Assembly (NCBI GenBank): GCA_964489525.1
Contig: CAZAYY010000008.1
Span: 1-64,000, forward strand
Source of the DNA: CAZAYY01 sp964489525
GTDB taxonomy: Bacteria; Chloroflexota; Anaerolineae; Anaerolineales; JABWBV01
Reading direction: 5' to 3'
Length of the DNA stretch: 64,000 nt
The notes under the pieces were generated by a model that was not told the DNA's origin, did no database searches, and worked only from the letters and a program-made list of their open reading frames with translations. Of the stretch, positions 49,552-58,013 are shown piece after piece. Within the stretch, counting starts at the first letter, position 1. The number at the start of each line of letters is the position of its first letter. Made by a program: the position numbers and the translations under genes.

Positions 49552-49899
49552 TTGAGCGAGAACACCCAAAAAATCAATCGGTTGGCAGTCATCAACGTTA
49601 CCGGGCCACAAAGTGAACGGCTGATGCAGCAGCTTGTTGAAGAGAATTTCAAGTTCACTGTGATGAACACCTCAGGTGGGCTGGTTCAAATTCCCAGTGC
49701 CTGTGTTTTGGTTGGATTAAACTCCACACAATTAGACCGGCTGGTGAGCCTTGTTCAAACCACCTGCAAACCACGCCTGCGTTTTATCCCCACCCACATG
49801 CTGCCCCATGAAGCCAGTGTCCCATTTTCCGTGATTGAAGCCCAAATTGGTGGGGCGACTTTACATATTCTTGAAGTTGATGAGTTCTGGCAGTTATAG
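49552..49899 (+). CDS. Divergent c-di-AMP-receptor-like (PII-like) protein
   Basis: A 115-residue protein that shares the DarA pattern of the next gene (LAVINVTGPQSERLMQQLVEENFKFTVMNTSGGL, then VGLNSTQLDRLVSLVQTTCK) but has lost the canonical FLRRGNTT loop and ends in a different C terminus. A TTG at 49552 with GGAG 7 nt upstream is preferred; an in-frame ATG at 49531 has no site. It probably arose by duplication of darA. Whether it still binds c-di-AMP is uncertain. Confidence 0.7.
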   Translation: MSENTQKINRLAVINVTGPQSERLMQQLVEENFKFTVMNTSGGLVQIPSACVLVGLNSTQLDRLVSLVQTTCKPRLRFIPTHMLPHEASVPFSVIEAQIGGATLHILEVDEFWQL

Positions 49900-49926
49900 C
49901 TGGCAGTTGTAACTGGTAGTTGGAAG
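49888..49926. repeat. 13-bp tandem repeat, three copies
   Basis: TGGCAGTTATAGC, TGGCAGTTGTAAC and TGGTAGTTGGAAG stand in tandem across the stop codon of the divergent DarA-like gene and the short spacer before darA. Confidence 0.6.
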
Positions 49927-49936
49927 AGGCCTATAA

Positions 49937-50200
49937 ATGAAATTAATGATGGTAATTGTTCGCGATATCGATGCTGATAACGTTTTACAGGCCCTGATTG
50001 ACCAGGGCATCCGGGTAACCCGGGTGGCCAGCTCGGGTGGATTCTTGCGCCGCGGCAATACCACCTTGATGGTGGGGGTTGAAGAAGAAAAGGTAAAGGA
50101 CATATTTGAGCTTCTGCGTCAGGTTTGTTCTCCCGCCGACAGCGAGCAGCATAGGGCTACTGTGTTTGTGCTTAACATGGCCCATTATGAACAAATCTAA
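49937..50200 (+). CDS. darA: DarA-like cyclic-di-AMP receptor
   Basis: An 87-residue PII-like protein, somewhat shorter than the 109 residues of B. subtilis DarA. The defining parts are MKLMMVIVRDIDADNVLQALIDQGIRVTRVASSGGFLRRGNTTLMVGVEEEKV, split here by family knowledge into the first strand, the T-like loop with GGFLRRGNTT (nucleotide contacts in known DarA/PstA), and the second half ending VFVLNMAHYEQI. It follows its divergent paralogue by 37 bp. Confidence 0.85.
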   Translation: MKLMMVIVRDIDADNVLQALIDQGIRVTRVASSGGFLRRGNTTLMVGVEEEKVKDIFELLRQVCSPADSEQHRATVFVLNMAHYEQI

Positions 50201-50231
50201 ATCCCTGTTTTTTTAACCCAACCCACAAAAA

Positions 50232-51545
50232 ATGACCTCGAACCCTTCACGGGTAGGTTTATGGGTCGCTCAGGCTCGCAGTTGGTTAGCGCAGCTGCCT
50301 GCTGGGGGTCGTTGGGCCCTGGCTTACCCTGAACAAACCCGCAGCAACCTGCGTTGGTTCTGGTTGGATGGCCTGTTTGCCTCTGCCAGCGACAAAATCA
50401 CCATCACCTATTTAAGCATTTACATCCTGGCCCTGGGCGCAAGCAGCGCCCAAATTGGGTTTATGAGCTCACTCACCAGCCTGGCTGCTGCTTTGGTGCT
50501 TATTCCCGGCGCACTTCTGGTCGAACGAATCGGCCGCCGCAAACAGGTGGTTATTTGGAGCGGCGGCGGGGTGGCTCGGCTGGCGCTCCTGGTTTTGGCG
50601 GCTCTGCCGTTTTTTCTCTCTGGCGGTTCCCTGGTTGGTGTGGCCATTGGTGTGGTGGTGGTGCGCGAGGTGTTTGCCTTTTTATCTTTGCCCGCCTGGA
50701 CATCCCTCACCGCCGCCATTGTCCCCATGCAGGGCCGGGGGCGCTATTTTGGCTCGCGCTTTTTTGTGATTGGCGTCGCTGGCATTCTCTCTCCGCTGCT
50801 TGTGGGGGAAATGATCACACGCAGCGCCTCCCCATTGGGGTTCCAACTGGCTTTTGGGCTTTCGGTTTTGCTTGGCCTGGGTGCAACTTTTAGCTTCAGC
50901 CGCATCCAGGACCCTGCCGGCGATGTGCCAACCGAAACCAGCACGCCCTTGCGGCTCAAATCCCTGGTTCGAGATATGCGCCAACACCGGGGATTTCTAA
51001 TTGCCACCGGGGTGGCGGCTTTGTGGAACTTTTCGTTGAATATCGCCGGGCCATTTTTCAGTGTATACCAGGTCACCAACCTGGGTGCCACAGCAACCAT
51101 GGTGGGGATTACTGCCATAGCCTCCAGCCTTTCCAGCATGATCGCCCAGCCTTTCGCGGGCCGCCTGGCAGACCGTTGGGGCTTTCGCAAGCTTCAGCTT
51201 TTAAGCAGCCTGGTCATTCCCATTTTGCCCTGGTTATGGTTGGTGGCCACTTCCCCCTGGCATATTGTGATCAACAATTTCCTTGGCGGTATTCTTTGGG
51301 CTGGCTACACCCTGGCTTCGTTTAACATGATGCTGTACCTGACACCCGACGAGCAGCGCGCCCGCTATTCTGCCCTGCACCAAATTGTCGTCACACTTTC
51401 GCTGGCAGCAGGGGCTGCCCTGGGTGGCCTGGTGGTTGCAATTTGGGGCTTCAAAGCCGTGTTTTTCCTCTCTGGCCTGGGCCGGCTTCTGGCAGCGCTT
51501 GTTTTTGCCCGGTGGATGCCAAACCCTGTTCCCCAAAGCGGGTAA
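50232..51545 (+). CDS. MFS transporter
   Basis: A 437-residue major facilitator protein with about twelve membrane helices. Between helices 2 and 3 stands LLVERIGRRKQVVIW, a form of the family A motif; the repeat in the second half is PFAGRLADRWGFRKLQ. The N-terminal 45 residues are soluble. Substrate unknown. It lies 31 bp after darA and 36 bp before the SRPBCC gene; no ribosome site is visible before the ATG. Confidence 0.85.
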   Translation: MTSNPSRVGLWVAQARSWLAQLPAGGRWALAYPEQTRSNLRWFWLDGLFASASDKITITYLSIYILALGASSAQIGFMSSLTSLAAALVLIPGALLVERIGRRKQVVIWSGGGVARLALLVLAALPFFLSGGSLVGVAIGVVVVREVFAFLSLPAWTSLTAAIVPMQGRGRYFGSRFFVIGVAGILSPLLVGEMITRSASPLGFQLAFGLSVLLGLGATFSFSRIQDPAGDVPTETSTPLRLKSLVRDMRQHRGFLIATGVAALWNFSLNIAGPFFSVYQVTNLGATATMVGITAIASSLSSMIAQPFAGRLADRWGFRKLQLLSSLVIPILPWLWLVATSPWHIVINNFLGGILWAGYTLASFNMMLYLTPDEQRARYSALHQIVVTLSLAAGAALGGLVVAIWGFKAVFFLSGLGRLLAALVFARWMPNPVPQSG

Positions 51546-51581
51546 AATAAACCCGACCCAATCCCACTCAGGAGAAAACCA

Positions 51582-51992
51582 ATGAAAGTGAGTTTATCTC
51601 GGACAATTGAAACAACTGCCAACCGAGCCTGGGATGCCTTAGAGGGCTTCGACCTGGCCTACCTGGGCCCAAATGGACCGGCCTGCCAGGTGAGCGGAGC
51701 CGGCCTGGGCGCAACCCGCAAAGTGGCCCTTCCCGATGGCGAACTGGCGGAACAGATCGAACGTTTTGAGCCTGCTGTCAACGCCCTGGGTTATACGATC
51801 CTGTATGGCCCACTGCCGGTGGCCAGCTACCACGCCCTGGTCCAGGTATTTCCCCAGGCTGAGAACACCTGTGAAGTCACCTGGTCGGCGGAGTTTGAAC
51901 CTCATGGCGCTTCCGAAGAGGCAGCCCGGGCGGCTGTAGAGGGGCTGTTGAAATTCAACCTCAGTTCACTGCGCAAACATCTGCTTGCTTAG
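51582..51992 (+). CDS. SRPBCC-family lipid/polyketide-binding protein
   Basis: A 136-residue single-domain START/Bet-v1-like protein: VSLSRTIETTANRAWDALEGF at the start, CQVSGAGLGATRKVALPDG, and the long C-terminal helix AARAAVEGLLKFNLSSLRKHLL. Members bind hydrophobic ligands or act as polyketide cyclases. AGGAG precedes the ATG. Its stop overlaps the stop of the convergent VOC gene by 4 bp. Confidence 0.82.
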   Translation: MKVSLSRTIETTANRAWDALEGFDLAYLGPNGPACQVSGAGLGATRKVALPDGELAEQIERFEPAVNALGYTILYGPLPVASYHALVQVFPQAENTCEVTWSAEFEPHGASEEAARAAVEGLLKFNLSSLRKHLLA

Positions 51993-52369
51993 TGGTTCCA
52001 TTCTGGGTTGAGAAACCGTTGAATTTCCAGCAAATAACCGTTTGGATCGCGGAAAAAGCAGTTGTAAATCTGGTAGTGGGTATTAAGGGCGGGTTCCTTC
52101 TCGAACGCCACCCCAAAGGTATGCAGACGCCTGGCCCAGCCATCCACATCTTCGGTTATGAACGTAAAAATTACCTCCTGCGGCGAAGCCGGTGCAGCGG
52201 CTCGCTGGCAAAAGCCCAGGTAAGATTGGGCACTGACCCGGTAAATCCGGCAGTCGCCCTGGTCCACAACCACCGAAAGGCCCAAAACCTGTTCGTAAAA
52301 TTGGGCCGTTGCCTTCAGGTCGCGAGTGTATAAAAAGGTGATGGCATCTGTAAATGGGGCAAGGTTCAT
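51989..52369 (-). CDS. VOC-family (glyoxalase-like) protein
   Basis: A 126-residue vicinal-oxygen-chelate protein with two beta-alpha-beta-beta-beta units: FLYTRDLKATAQFYEQVLGL at the start, then FRDPNGYLLEIQRFL at the end. Glu in YLLEI is a likely metal ligand. The substrate cannot be assigned; dioxygenases, glyoxalases and antibiotic-binding proteins share the fold. Confidence 0.82.
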   Translation of the reverse strand: MNLAPFTDAITFLYTRDLKATAQFYEQVLGLSVVVDQGDCRIYRVSAQSYLGFCQRAAAPASPQEVIFTFITEDVDGWARRLHTFGVAFEKEPALNTHYQIYNCFFRDPNGYLLEIQRFLNPEWNH

Positions 52370-52454
52370 TAGGTCTCCTCGGTTTTGGTTGGTGGTTTTC
52401 CCGATCCAACGAGTTGGGTTTCTAAAATTCGGATGACGAGTTTTATTTTACCCC

Positions 52455-52485
52455 TTGACTCTGCCCAAAGGGCAGGGCTTATACT
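52455..52485 (+). promoter_or_regulatory. MerR-type promoter with 19-bp spacer and dyad
   Basis: TTGACT (52455-52460) and TATACT (52480-52485) are 19 bp apart. The spacer contains the perfect dyad CTGCCC-AAA-GGGCAG (52461-52475). Overlong spacers with a central dyad are typical of promoters activated by MerR-family proteins. The predicted start falls at about 52492, the A of the ATG. Confidence 0.78.
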
Positions 52486-52491
52486 AAGACT

Positions 52492-53307
52492 ATGAACAAA
52501 TCGCGAGACCCGCACCTGCTGACCACTGGCGCTTTTGCCCGGATTACCCAGCTTTCGCTGAAAGCGCTGCGCCTCTACGACCAGTTGGGCATTCTCAAGC
52601 CCTTTGAAGTGGACGCTTGGAATGGCTACCGCTATTACCACCCCGACCAGGTGAGCACAGCAAGGCTGGTGCGTTCCATGCGCCAGATGGATATGCCCCT
52701 GGCTGTTATTCGAGCCGCGCTTGTGGGTCGCCCTGAAGATCTTCCCAGGTTGGTTGAGGAATACCTGGGAACATTGGAGAAAAAATTGGCTAAAGCCCGG
52801 CAGATTGCGCCTCTCTTAACCCAATTGATTCAACCTAAGGAGCCTGATATGAGTTTCGAAATTGAAGTGTCCGATATCCCCACCCAATATGTCTTCTCCA
52901 TCACAGCGCATGTCTATGTCAAAGACCTCGATCAAACCATCCTCAAAAATTTAAAATCCATGTACGGCCTGCTGGCTGCCCAGGGAAAAGCCCCCCAGGG
53001 TCCACCATTTGGCATCTACCACGGCCCAATTAACGCCGAAGAAAACGGCCCGATTGAGATTTGCCTGCCGGTGGAGCCAACCGCCACAGCAGAGTTGGGA
53101 GCAACCCTGCGGATGATTCCCGCCATGCGGGTGGCTTCGACCACCCTGGTGGGTGCGCAGTGCGATTTCCCCGCCATCCTGCAGGCATACGATGCTGTCT
53201 GTGACTGGATTCTGCAAAACGGCTATGCCACCCAGGATGCCCCGCGTGAAATCTGGCTTTCGGGGGAAGACCCGATGCAAATGCGGGTGGAATGGGCTTT
53301 TGTTTGA
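52492..53307 (+). CDS. MerR-family regulator with GyrI-like effector domain
   Basis: A 271-residue transcription regulator. Residues 10-75 are the MerR winged helix (LTTGAFARITQLSLKALRLYDQLGIL, then YRYYHPDQVSTARLVRSMRQMDMPL), followed by a coiled-coil helix (about 85-115). Residues about 122-271 are a GyrI/AraC-type effector-binding domain as in BmrR, which binds hydrophobic drugs. It probably acts on its own promoter. It has no B12-binding domain, so it is not the regulator expected at crtI. Confidence 0.86.
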   Translation: MNKSRDPHLLTTGAFARITQLSLKALRLYDQLGILKPFEVDAWNGYRYYHPDQVSTARLVRSMRQMDMPLAVIRAALVGRPEDLPRLVEEYLGTLEKKLAKARQIAPLLTQLIQPKEPDMSFEIEVSDIPTQYVFSITAHVYVKDLDQTILKNLKSMYGLLAAQGKAPQGPPFGIYHGPINAEENGPIEICLPVEPTATAELGATLRMIPAMRVASTTLVGAQCDFPAILQAYDAVCDWILQNGYATQDAPREIWLSGEDPMQMRVEWAFV

Positions 53308-53334
53308 TGACCGAGGCTGTGCAGTTGGAATGCG

Positions 53335-53829
53335 TTATCGAACGCGCTGCAGCAGTTTGAAAGTGAATGAAAATTCGTTTTGTTCGTCAGCCATGTTAAA
53401 GCGTGAGTCGAGCACTTCCCAATCCGCAGCGTCATATATTGGGAAAAAGGTGTCGCCCTCCACTGCTTCATGGACAATGCTCAGGTACATCCGGTCGGTC
53501 AATGGCAGGCCCTGTGCATAAAGGGTTGCCCCGCCGATATTAAACAGTTCAGTCTCGCCGCGGCTGCGGGCGAGTTCAATCCCTTCTTCAAGGGAGTGAA
53601 CTACCTCGCAGCCCGGCGCAGCATAACCGGGTTGGGTGGTGACCACCAGGTTGGTTCTGCCCGGCAGCGGACGTCCGATGGATTCGTAGGTTTTGCGCCC
53701 CATAATGACATGATGCCCCATTGTCAGGGTTTTAAAAAGGGCCAGGTCTGCAGGCAGCCGCCAGGGAACCCGGTTTTGATACCCAATCGTGCGGTTTTCG
53801 GCAACAGCAGCAATGATTGATATCCGCAT
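53335..53829 (-). CDS. dfrA: Dihydrofolate reductase
   Basis: A 164-residue NADPH enzyme that regenerates tetrahydrofolate. IIAAVAENRTIGYQNRVPWRLPADLALFKTLT holds the active-site loop and the catalytic acidic residue (Asp28 in PADLALF); MGRKTYESIGRPLPGR and FNIGGATLYAQGLPL hold the cofactor sites. It lies 2 bp after thyA, its usual partner. Confidence 0.94.
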   Translation of the reverse strand: MRISIIAAVAENRTIGYQNRVPWRLPADLALFKTLTMGHHVIMGRKTYESIGRPLPGRTNLVVTTQPGYAAPGCEVVHSLEEGIELARSRGETELFNIGGATLYAQGLPLTDRMYLSIVHEAVEGDTFFPIYDAADWEVLDSRFNMADEQNEFSFTFKLLQRVR

Positions 53830-53831
53830 GG

Positions 53832-54626
53832 TTACACCGCCACCTCGGCTTTGATATGCGGGTGGGCCTGGTAGCCGCGCAGTTCAAAGTCTGCATATTT
53901 AAAATCAAAGATAGATGATACCGCCGGATTGATGACCATTTGCGGCAGTGGATAGGGCTGGCGGCTGAGCTGCAAACGGGCCTGTTCGAAATGGTTGCGG
54001 TAAAGGTGAACATCCCCAAAAGTATGCACAAAATCGCCTGGCTGCAAGCCCGTCACCTGGCCCACCATCAGTGTCAGCAGTGCATACGAGGCGATGTTGA
54101 ACGGCACGCCCAAAAACACATCTGCCGAGCGTTGGTAAAGCTGGCATGAAAGCCGCCCGCCAGCCACGTAAAACTGAAAAAGCACATGACAGGGGGGCAG
54201 AGCCATGGATGGAATTTCTGTCACGTTCCAGGTGTTCACAATCAGGCGGCGCGAGTTCGGGTTGGTTTGAATTTGGGTAATGAGCTGGCTGATTTGGTCT
54301 GCAACTTTGCCATCTGCGCCGCGCCATGAACGCCACTGTGCCCCATACACCGGGCCAAGTTCACCATTTTCGTCTGCCCACTCGTTCCAAATGCGCACCC
54401 CGTTTTCCTGCAGGTAGCGGATATTCGTGCTGCCTTGCAAAAACCAGAGCAGTTCGTAAATGATGGATTTTAAATGCAGCTTTTTGGTGGTCAGCAGGGG
54501 AAACCCTTCCTCCAGGTTAAAGCGTATCTGATACCCAAACAAAGAGCGGGTTCCCGTTCCGGTGCGGTCTTCTTTTTCGGTTCCGTGTTCGAGAATGGTT
54601 TGCAGTAAGTCCAGATATTGACGCAT
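53832..54626 (-). CDS. thyA: Thymidylate synthase
   Basis: A 264-residue enzyme that makes dTMP with methylene-tetrahydrofolate, the same length as E. coli ThyA. DRTGTGTRSLFGYQIRF starts the phosphate site, GPVYGAQWRSW follows, and MALPPCHVLFQFYV carries the nucleophilic Cys; QRSADVFLGVPFNIASYALL is conserved. The start at 54626 is picked by family length; an upstream extension is out-of-family. Confidence 0.95.
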   Translation of the reverse strand: MRQYLDLLQTILEHGTEKEDRTGTGTRSLFGYQIRFNLEEGFPLLTTKKLHLKSIIYELLWFLQGSTNIRYLQENGVRIWNEWADENGELGPVYGAQWRSWRGADGKVADQISQLITQIQTNPNSRRLIVNTWNVTEIPSMALPPCHVLFQFYVAGGRLSCQLYQRSADVFLGVPFNIASYALLTLMVGQVTGLQPGDFVHTFGDVHLYRNHFEQARLQLSRQPYPLPQMVINPAVSSIFDFKYADFELRGYQAHPHIKAEVAV

Positions 54627-54777
54627 GGCACACCTGATTTGGGCCTGGAACCCAGGCCAGTTGGGGAGTTTTTCGACGCGGCGAGGATCCTGTAACCGCC
54701 TGTTCCACCCAAAGTATACCGGATTTTCATCCAGGCTGTTGGTGAATTTCAGGCGGGGAGAAGCGAGGGCAGCCCTT

Positions 54778-55698
54778 TCAGGCCAGAATGCTGCGGGCGG
54801 CAGCAATGTCTTGTTGAATCTGGGCAACCAGTGCATCCACACCTGCAAAACGCTGTTCTGGCCGCAGCCTTTGCACAAAGGTTAAAGCCAGTTCGCTTCC
54901 ATACAGATTTCCAGTGAAATCCAGCAGGTGCGCTTCAATAAAGACGGCGTTTGAGGCGCCATCAAAGGTGGGGCGCACCCCAATGTTGGTAACTGCTGCC
55001 ACGGTTTTTGAACCAGTTTCGGCCTGGCAGGCATACACCCCGTTTTGCGGCACCAGCTTGCCCTGCGCCGGAGACAAGTTGGCAGTGGGGATGCCAATCG
55101 TCCGGCCCCGGCGCGCACCTTCCACCACCAAACCGCTCACCCGGTACGGGTAGCCCAGCAGGTGGTTGGCTTCTTGAATTTGCCCGGCTTGCAGCAGGGC
55201 GCGAATGCGGCTGGAAGAGATGCGTTCACTGGCCTCCAACACGGGCGCAAACACATGCAGGTCAAAGCCCATCTCGCCACCCAGCCGCTGCAAGGCAGGA
55301 ATGTCGCCTTCGCGGTTGCGGCCCAGGGCGAAATCGTGACCCACCCAAAGGGTGTGCAGCCCAAGTGCCGCCCGAAGCTGGGCGAGAAACGCAGCGGCAG
55401 GCAAGGCGGCCACGCTTGCATCAAAAGGGTGGGAGAGAACCACATCCACGCCCAGGGCGGCCATCTGGTTTGCTTTTTCTGCTGGGTTCGTCAGGTAGGC
55501 TGGCGCACTGCCAGGGCGCAGCACATTCGCCGGGTGCGGCCAAAAGGTCACCACCACAGCAGGCTGTCCCTGGGCGTGGGCGGCCTGGGTAAAGCTGCGG
55601 AGAAGCGCCTGGTGTCCCCGGTGAACACCGTCAAACACCCCAATGGTGACCCAGGCGCTTTCCAGCTTCAGTTCATTGAGAGAATCAACATGCTGCAT
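54778..55698 (-). CDS. ribF: Riboflavin kinase / FAD synthetase
   Basis: A 306-residue bifunctional enzyme giving FMN and then FAD. The N-terminal nucleotidyltransferase shows VTIGVFDGVHRGHQALL and WVGHDFALGRNREGD and ISSSRIRALLQAG. The C-terminal kinase shows RGRTIGIPTANL and NGVYACQAE, then GVRPTFDGASNAVFIEAHLLDF. The start at 55698 leaves a 10-bp gap to truB. Confidence 0.93.
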   Translation of the reverse strand: MQHVDSLNELKLESAWVTIGVFDGVHRGHQALLRSFTQAAHAQGQPAVVVTFWPHPANVLRPGSAPAYLTNPAEKANQMAALGVDVVLSHPFDASVAALPAAAFLAQLRAALGLHTLWVGHDFALGRNREGDIPALQRLGGEMGFDLHVFAPVLEASERISSSRIRALLQAGQIQEANHLLGYPYRVSGLVVEGARRGRTIGIPTANLSPAQGKLVPQNGVYACQAETGSKTVAAVTNIGVRPTFDGASNAVFIEAHLLDFTGNLYGSELALTFVQRLRPEQRFAGVDALVAQIQQDIAAARSILA

Positions 55699-55708
55699 GC
55701 AGCAGCCA

Positions 55709-56611
55709 TCACTCCGAAACGAAAAAGACTTTACGCGGCTGCCATTCGCCTTCCAGGTTTTCCACCAGGGCAACCAGTTCGCCTTGTTCGGTGACGGCGC
55801 GCGCCCACTGCGGGTCTCCTGGGTCGGCCGGAATGCGGTGGCCGTGTCGAATCAGGTCGGTTTGTTCCGCATCCAGTTCAACCATTGGCCAATCGCCCAG
55901 GGCTTCGGCGGCTGGAATGAGGTACTGCGCCCAGTCGCCAACTTCAAACGATTCGCGTAAGCGCCGCAGGGAGACCGCATCGCGCAGGGTAAACCGTCCG
56001 CTTTTGGTCCGGCGCAGGCCCATCAGATGTGCCCCAACGCCCAACTCGTTGCCTAAATCGTTTGCCAGCGAGCGAACATACGTCCCGGAGGAACAAAATA
56101 CATCAATCACCACTTCCGGCGGAGCCCATTCCAGCAGTTCCAAACTGTAAACGTTTATTTTACGGGGAATCATTTCAACTTCTTCCCCTTCCCGGGCGCG
56201 CTCATAGGCTTTTTTGCCTTGCATCTTAATTGCCGAGAAAGGTGGCGGGGTTTGCTCGATTTCCCCGATGAACTGTTCAAGCATATCCTGGAACTGGTCC
56301 TCGGTTACGTTGATTTTTTCGGTTCTCTGGGTAACTCTCCCTTCGGCATCAAATGTGTCTGTGCTTGCGCCCAGGCGGATGGTGGCCTGGTAGCGTTTAT
56401 CGGAAGCAGACACATACTCGCTCAACCGGACAGCTGGCCCCAGCAGCACAACCAACACGCCCGAGGCGCGTGGGTCTAATGTGCCAGTGTGCCCGGCCCG
56501 GCGAATGCCAGTTCCCTTGCGGATCATTTGCACAACATCATGCGATGTCAGTCCAACTGGCTTATCTACCACTAAAACCCCTGAAACGCGGTTTCTTAAA
56601 TTATCGTCCAT
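55709..56611 (-). CDS. truB: tRNA pseudouridine-55 synthase
   Basis: A 300-residue enzyme. GVLVVDKPVGLTSHDVV and HTGTLDPRASG (catalytic Asp46) define the family; YEAR-type substrate residues and the PUA-like C terminus (LDAEQTDLIRHGHRI) are present. It modifies U55 in the T loop of tRNAs. Its place between nrnA and ribF is the common bacterial order. Confidence 0.94.
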   Translation of the reverse strand: MDDNLRNRVSGVLVVDKPVGLTSHDVVQMIRKGTGIRRAGHTGTLDPRASGVLVVLLGPAVRLSEYVSASDKRYQATIRLGASTDTFDAEGRVTQRTEKINVTEDQFQDMLEQFIGEIEQTPPPFSAIKMQGKKAYERAREGEEVEMIPRKINVYSLELLEWAPPEVVIDVFCSSGTYVRSLANDLGNELGVGAHLMGLRRTKSGRFTLRDAVSLRRLRESFEVGDWAQYLIPAAEALGDWPMVELDAEQTDLIRHGHRIPADPGDPQWARAVTEQGELVALVENLEGEWQPRKVFFVSE

Positions 56612-56651
56612 GATTGATTTCCTGAGAGTACACCTTTCTGTAAAATGTGAT

Positions 56652-57617
56652 TTAAGTTTGTGAAAAGAGTTTTCGTGTTGCTTCTAGTACCAAATTTTGC
56701 ACCTCCGTTAGTTCCCCTTCCACTTCGGCTCCCGAAGCGTTTGGATGTCCACCACCGCCAAAACTTAATGCGATTTTAGAGACATCAAACCCCGGCTGGG
56801 AGCGCCAGCTAATCTTAACGCCGCCATTGGGCTGTTCCACAAAAATGACAGCGACTTTGAACCCATCAATTGCGCTTAAGATGTTAACAAGGTCAGCGTC
56901 GTCGCGCCCGCCGTAACCAGCTGCCTGGCGTTCTCCCATGGTCAGGGCCGTCCAAACCAGGCCGTTTTCCCGAGTCAACCGGGCTAAACCGCTGCCCCAA
57001 AAGCGAACGGCTTCAAATGACTTTTGAATTTGTGCTTTGAAGTATAAGTCTGGCAGGTTTGCCCCGGCTTCCATCAGCGCGGCTGCCAGGCGCAGGGCAG
57101 CGGGGGTTATGTTAGGGGTTCTGAAGCCCAATGTGTCAGTAATTAACCCGGTGAGCAGCGCCTGGGCGCTTTCAGGGGTCAGCGGCAGGTCCAGTTTGGG
57201 CAGCAAATTGGCAATGATTTGTGTGGTTGAAACTGCCTGAGGGTCCACCAGGTTGGTCCGGGCAAAGTTCAGGTTGGTGATATGGTGGTCAATATTCAGG
57301 TCGGGGGTGTTGAAGGCATCCAGAGCTGGGCCAACTCGTTCTAAATCCGAGCAGTCTACCACAATGATGTAATCCACTCGCCCTTGTGGACGGTAAGCCA
57401 CCTGGCGGACGCCCGGCAGGTGGGCAAAAGCCCCGGGCACACCGTCCGATAACACCATTTGGACCTGTTTTCCTGCAGCCTGCAAGGCCAGCCCCAACCC
57501 CAAAAGCGAGCCCACAGCATCGCCATCCGGGCGCACATGCGCCACCACAAGGATGCGCTGCACCTGGGCCAGTTCAAGCCGGATGCTTTCAATCAGTTCT
57601 TCAATCGCCATCTTCAT
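56652..57617 (-). CDS. nrnA: NrnA-like DHH phosphoesterase
   Basis: A 321-residue nanoRNase and pAp phosphatase of the DHH/DHHA1 family. VAHVRPDGDAVGSLLGLGLAL, VVDCSDLERVG, NIDHHITNLNF and TGLITDTLGFRTPN are the DHH metal motifs, and SFGGGGHPNASGAEV the DHHA1 motif. The start overlaps the end of rbfA by 17 bp. Confidence 0.92.
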   Translation of the reverse strand: MKMAIEELIESIRLELAQVQRILVVAHVRPDGDAVGSLLGLGLALQAAGKQVQMVLSDGVPGAFAHLPGVRQVAYRPQGRVDYIIVVDCSDLERVGPALDAFNTPDLNIDHHITNLNFARTNLVDPQAVSTTQIIANLLPKLDLPLTPESAQALLTGLITDTLGFRTPNITPAALRLAAALMEAGANLPDLYFKAQIQKSFEAVRFWGSGLARLTRENGLVWTALTMGERQAAGYGGRDDADLVNILSAIDGFKVAVIFVEQPNGGVKISWRSQPGFDVSKIALSFGGGGHPNASGAEVEGELTEVQNLVLEATRKLFSQT

Positions 57618-58005
57618 CGGGTTCTTGCGTTGGATTCTCTGGTGTGGGGCGCGTGGTTTCAGTTTGGGCGATTGAATTTAACAAAGATTCAATCCGGGCG
57701 GCGCGTTCGGGAGTTCCATCCCACTTGAATCGCAAATGGGGAAACGTGCGCACGTCAATCCGCTGGGCTAACTGAAAACGCAAATATCCTTTGGCGCGAT
57801 TCAGTCCATCTAAAATTTCTTCTTTTCGTTCAGACCCTTCCAGGGCAGATATAAACACTTTTGCAAATGCCATTTCCCGGTCAACCTCCACATCCGTCAC
57901 GGTAATCCCGCTTAAGGCCGGGTCGGTGATTTCAGAAAGCAGCATTTCGGATAATTCCTGGCGAATCCGTTCTGCCAATCGCTGGGTGCGTAAAATTTTG
58001 GCCAT
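57601..58005 (-). CDS. rbfA: Ribosome-binding factor A
   Basis: A 134-residue KH-like 30S maturation factor: RLAERIRQELSEMLLSEITDP, then GITVTDVEVDREMAFAKVFISAL and the C-terminal HLRFKWDGTPERAARIESLL. It lies 8 bp after infB. The final DGD-rich tail is not conserved. Confidence 0.93.
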   Translation of the reverse strand: MAKILRTQRLAERIRQELSEMLLSEITDPALSGITVTDVEVDREMAFAKVFISALEGSERKEEILDGLNRAKGYLRFQLAQRIDVRTFPHLRFKWDGTPERAARIESLLNSIAQTETTRPTPENPTQEPDEDGD

Positions 58006-58013
58006 TTCTCACC

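Noticed and set aside
52492..53307. This MerR protein as the regulator of the crtI operator
   Set aside because: Its C-terminal domain is GyrI-like, with no B12-binding motif, and its own promoter dyad (CTGCCC/GGGCAG) is unlike TGTACA.
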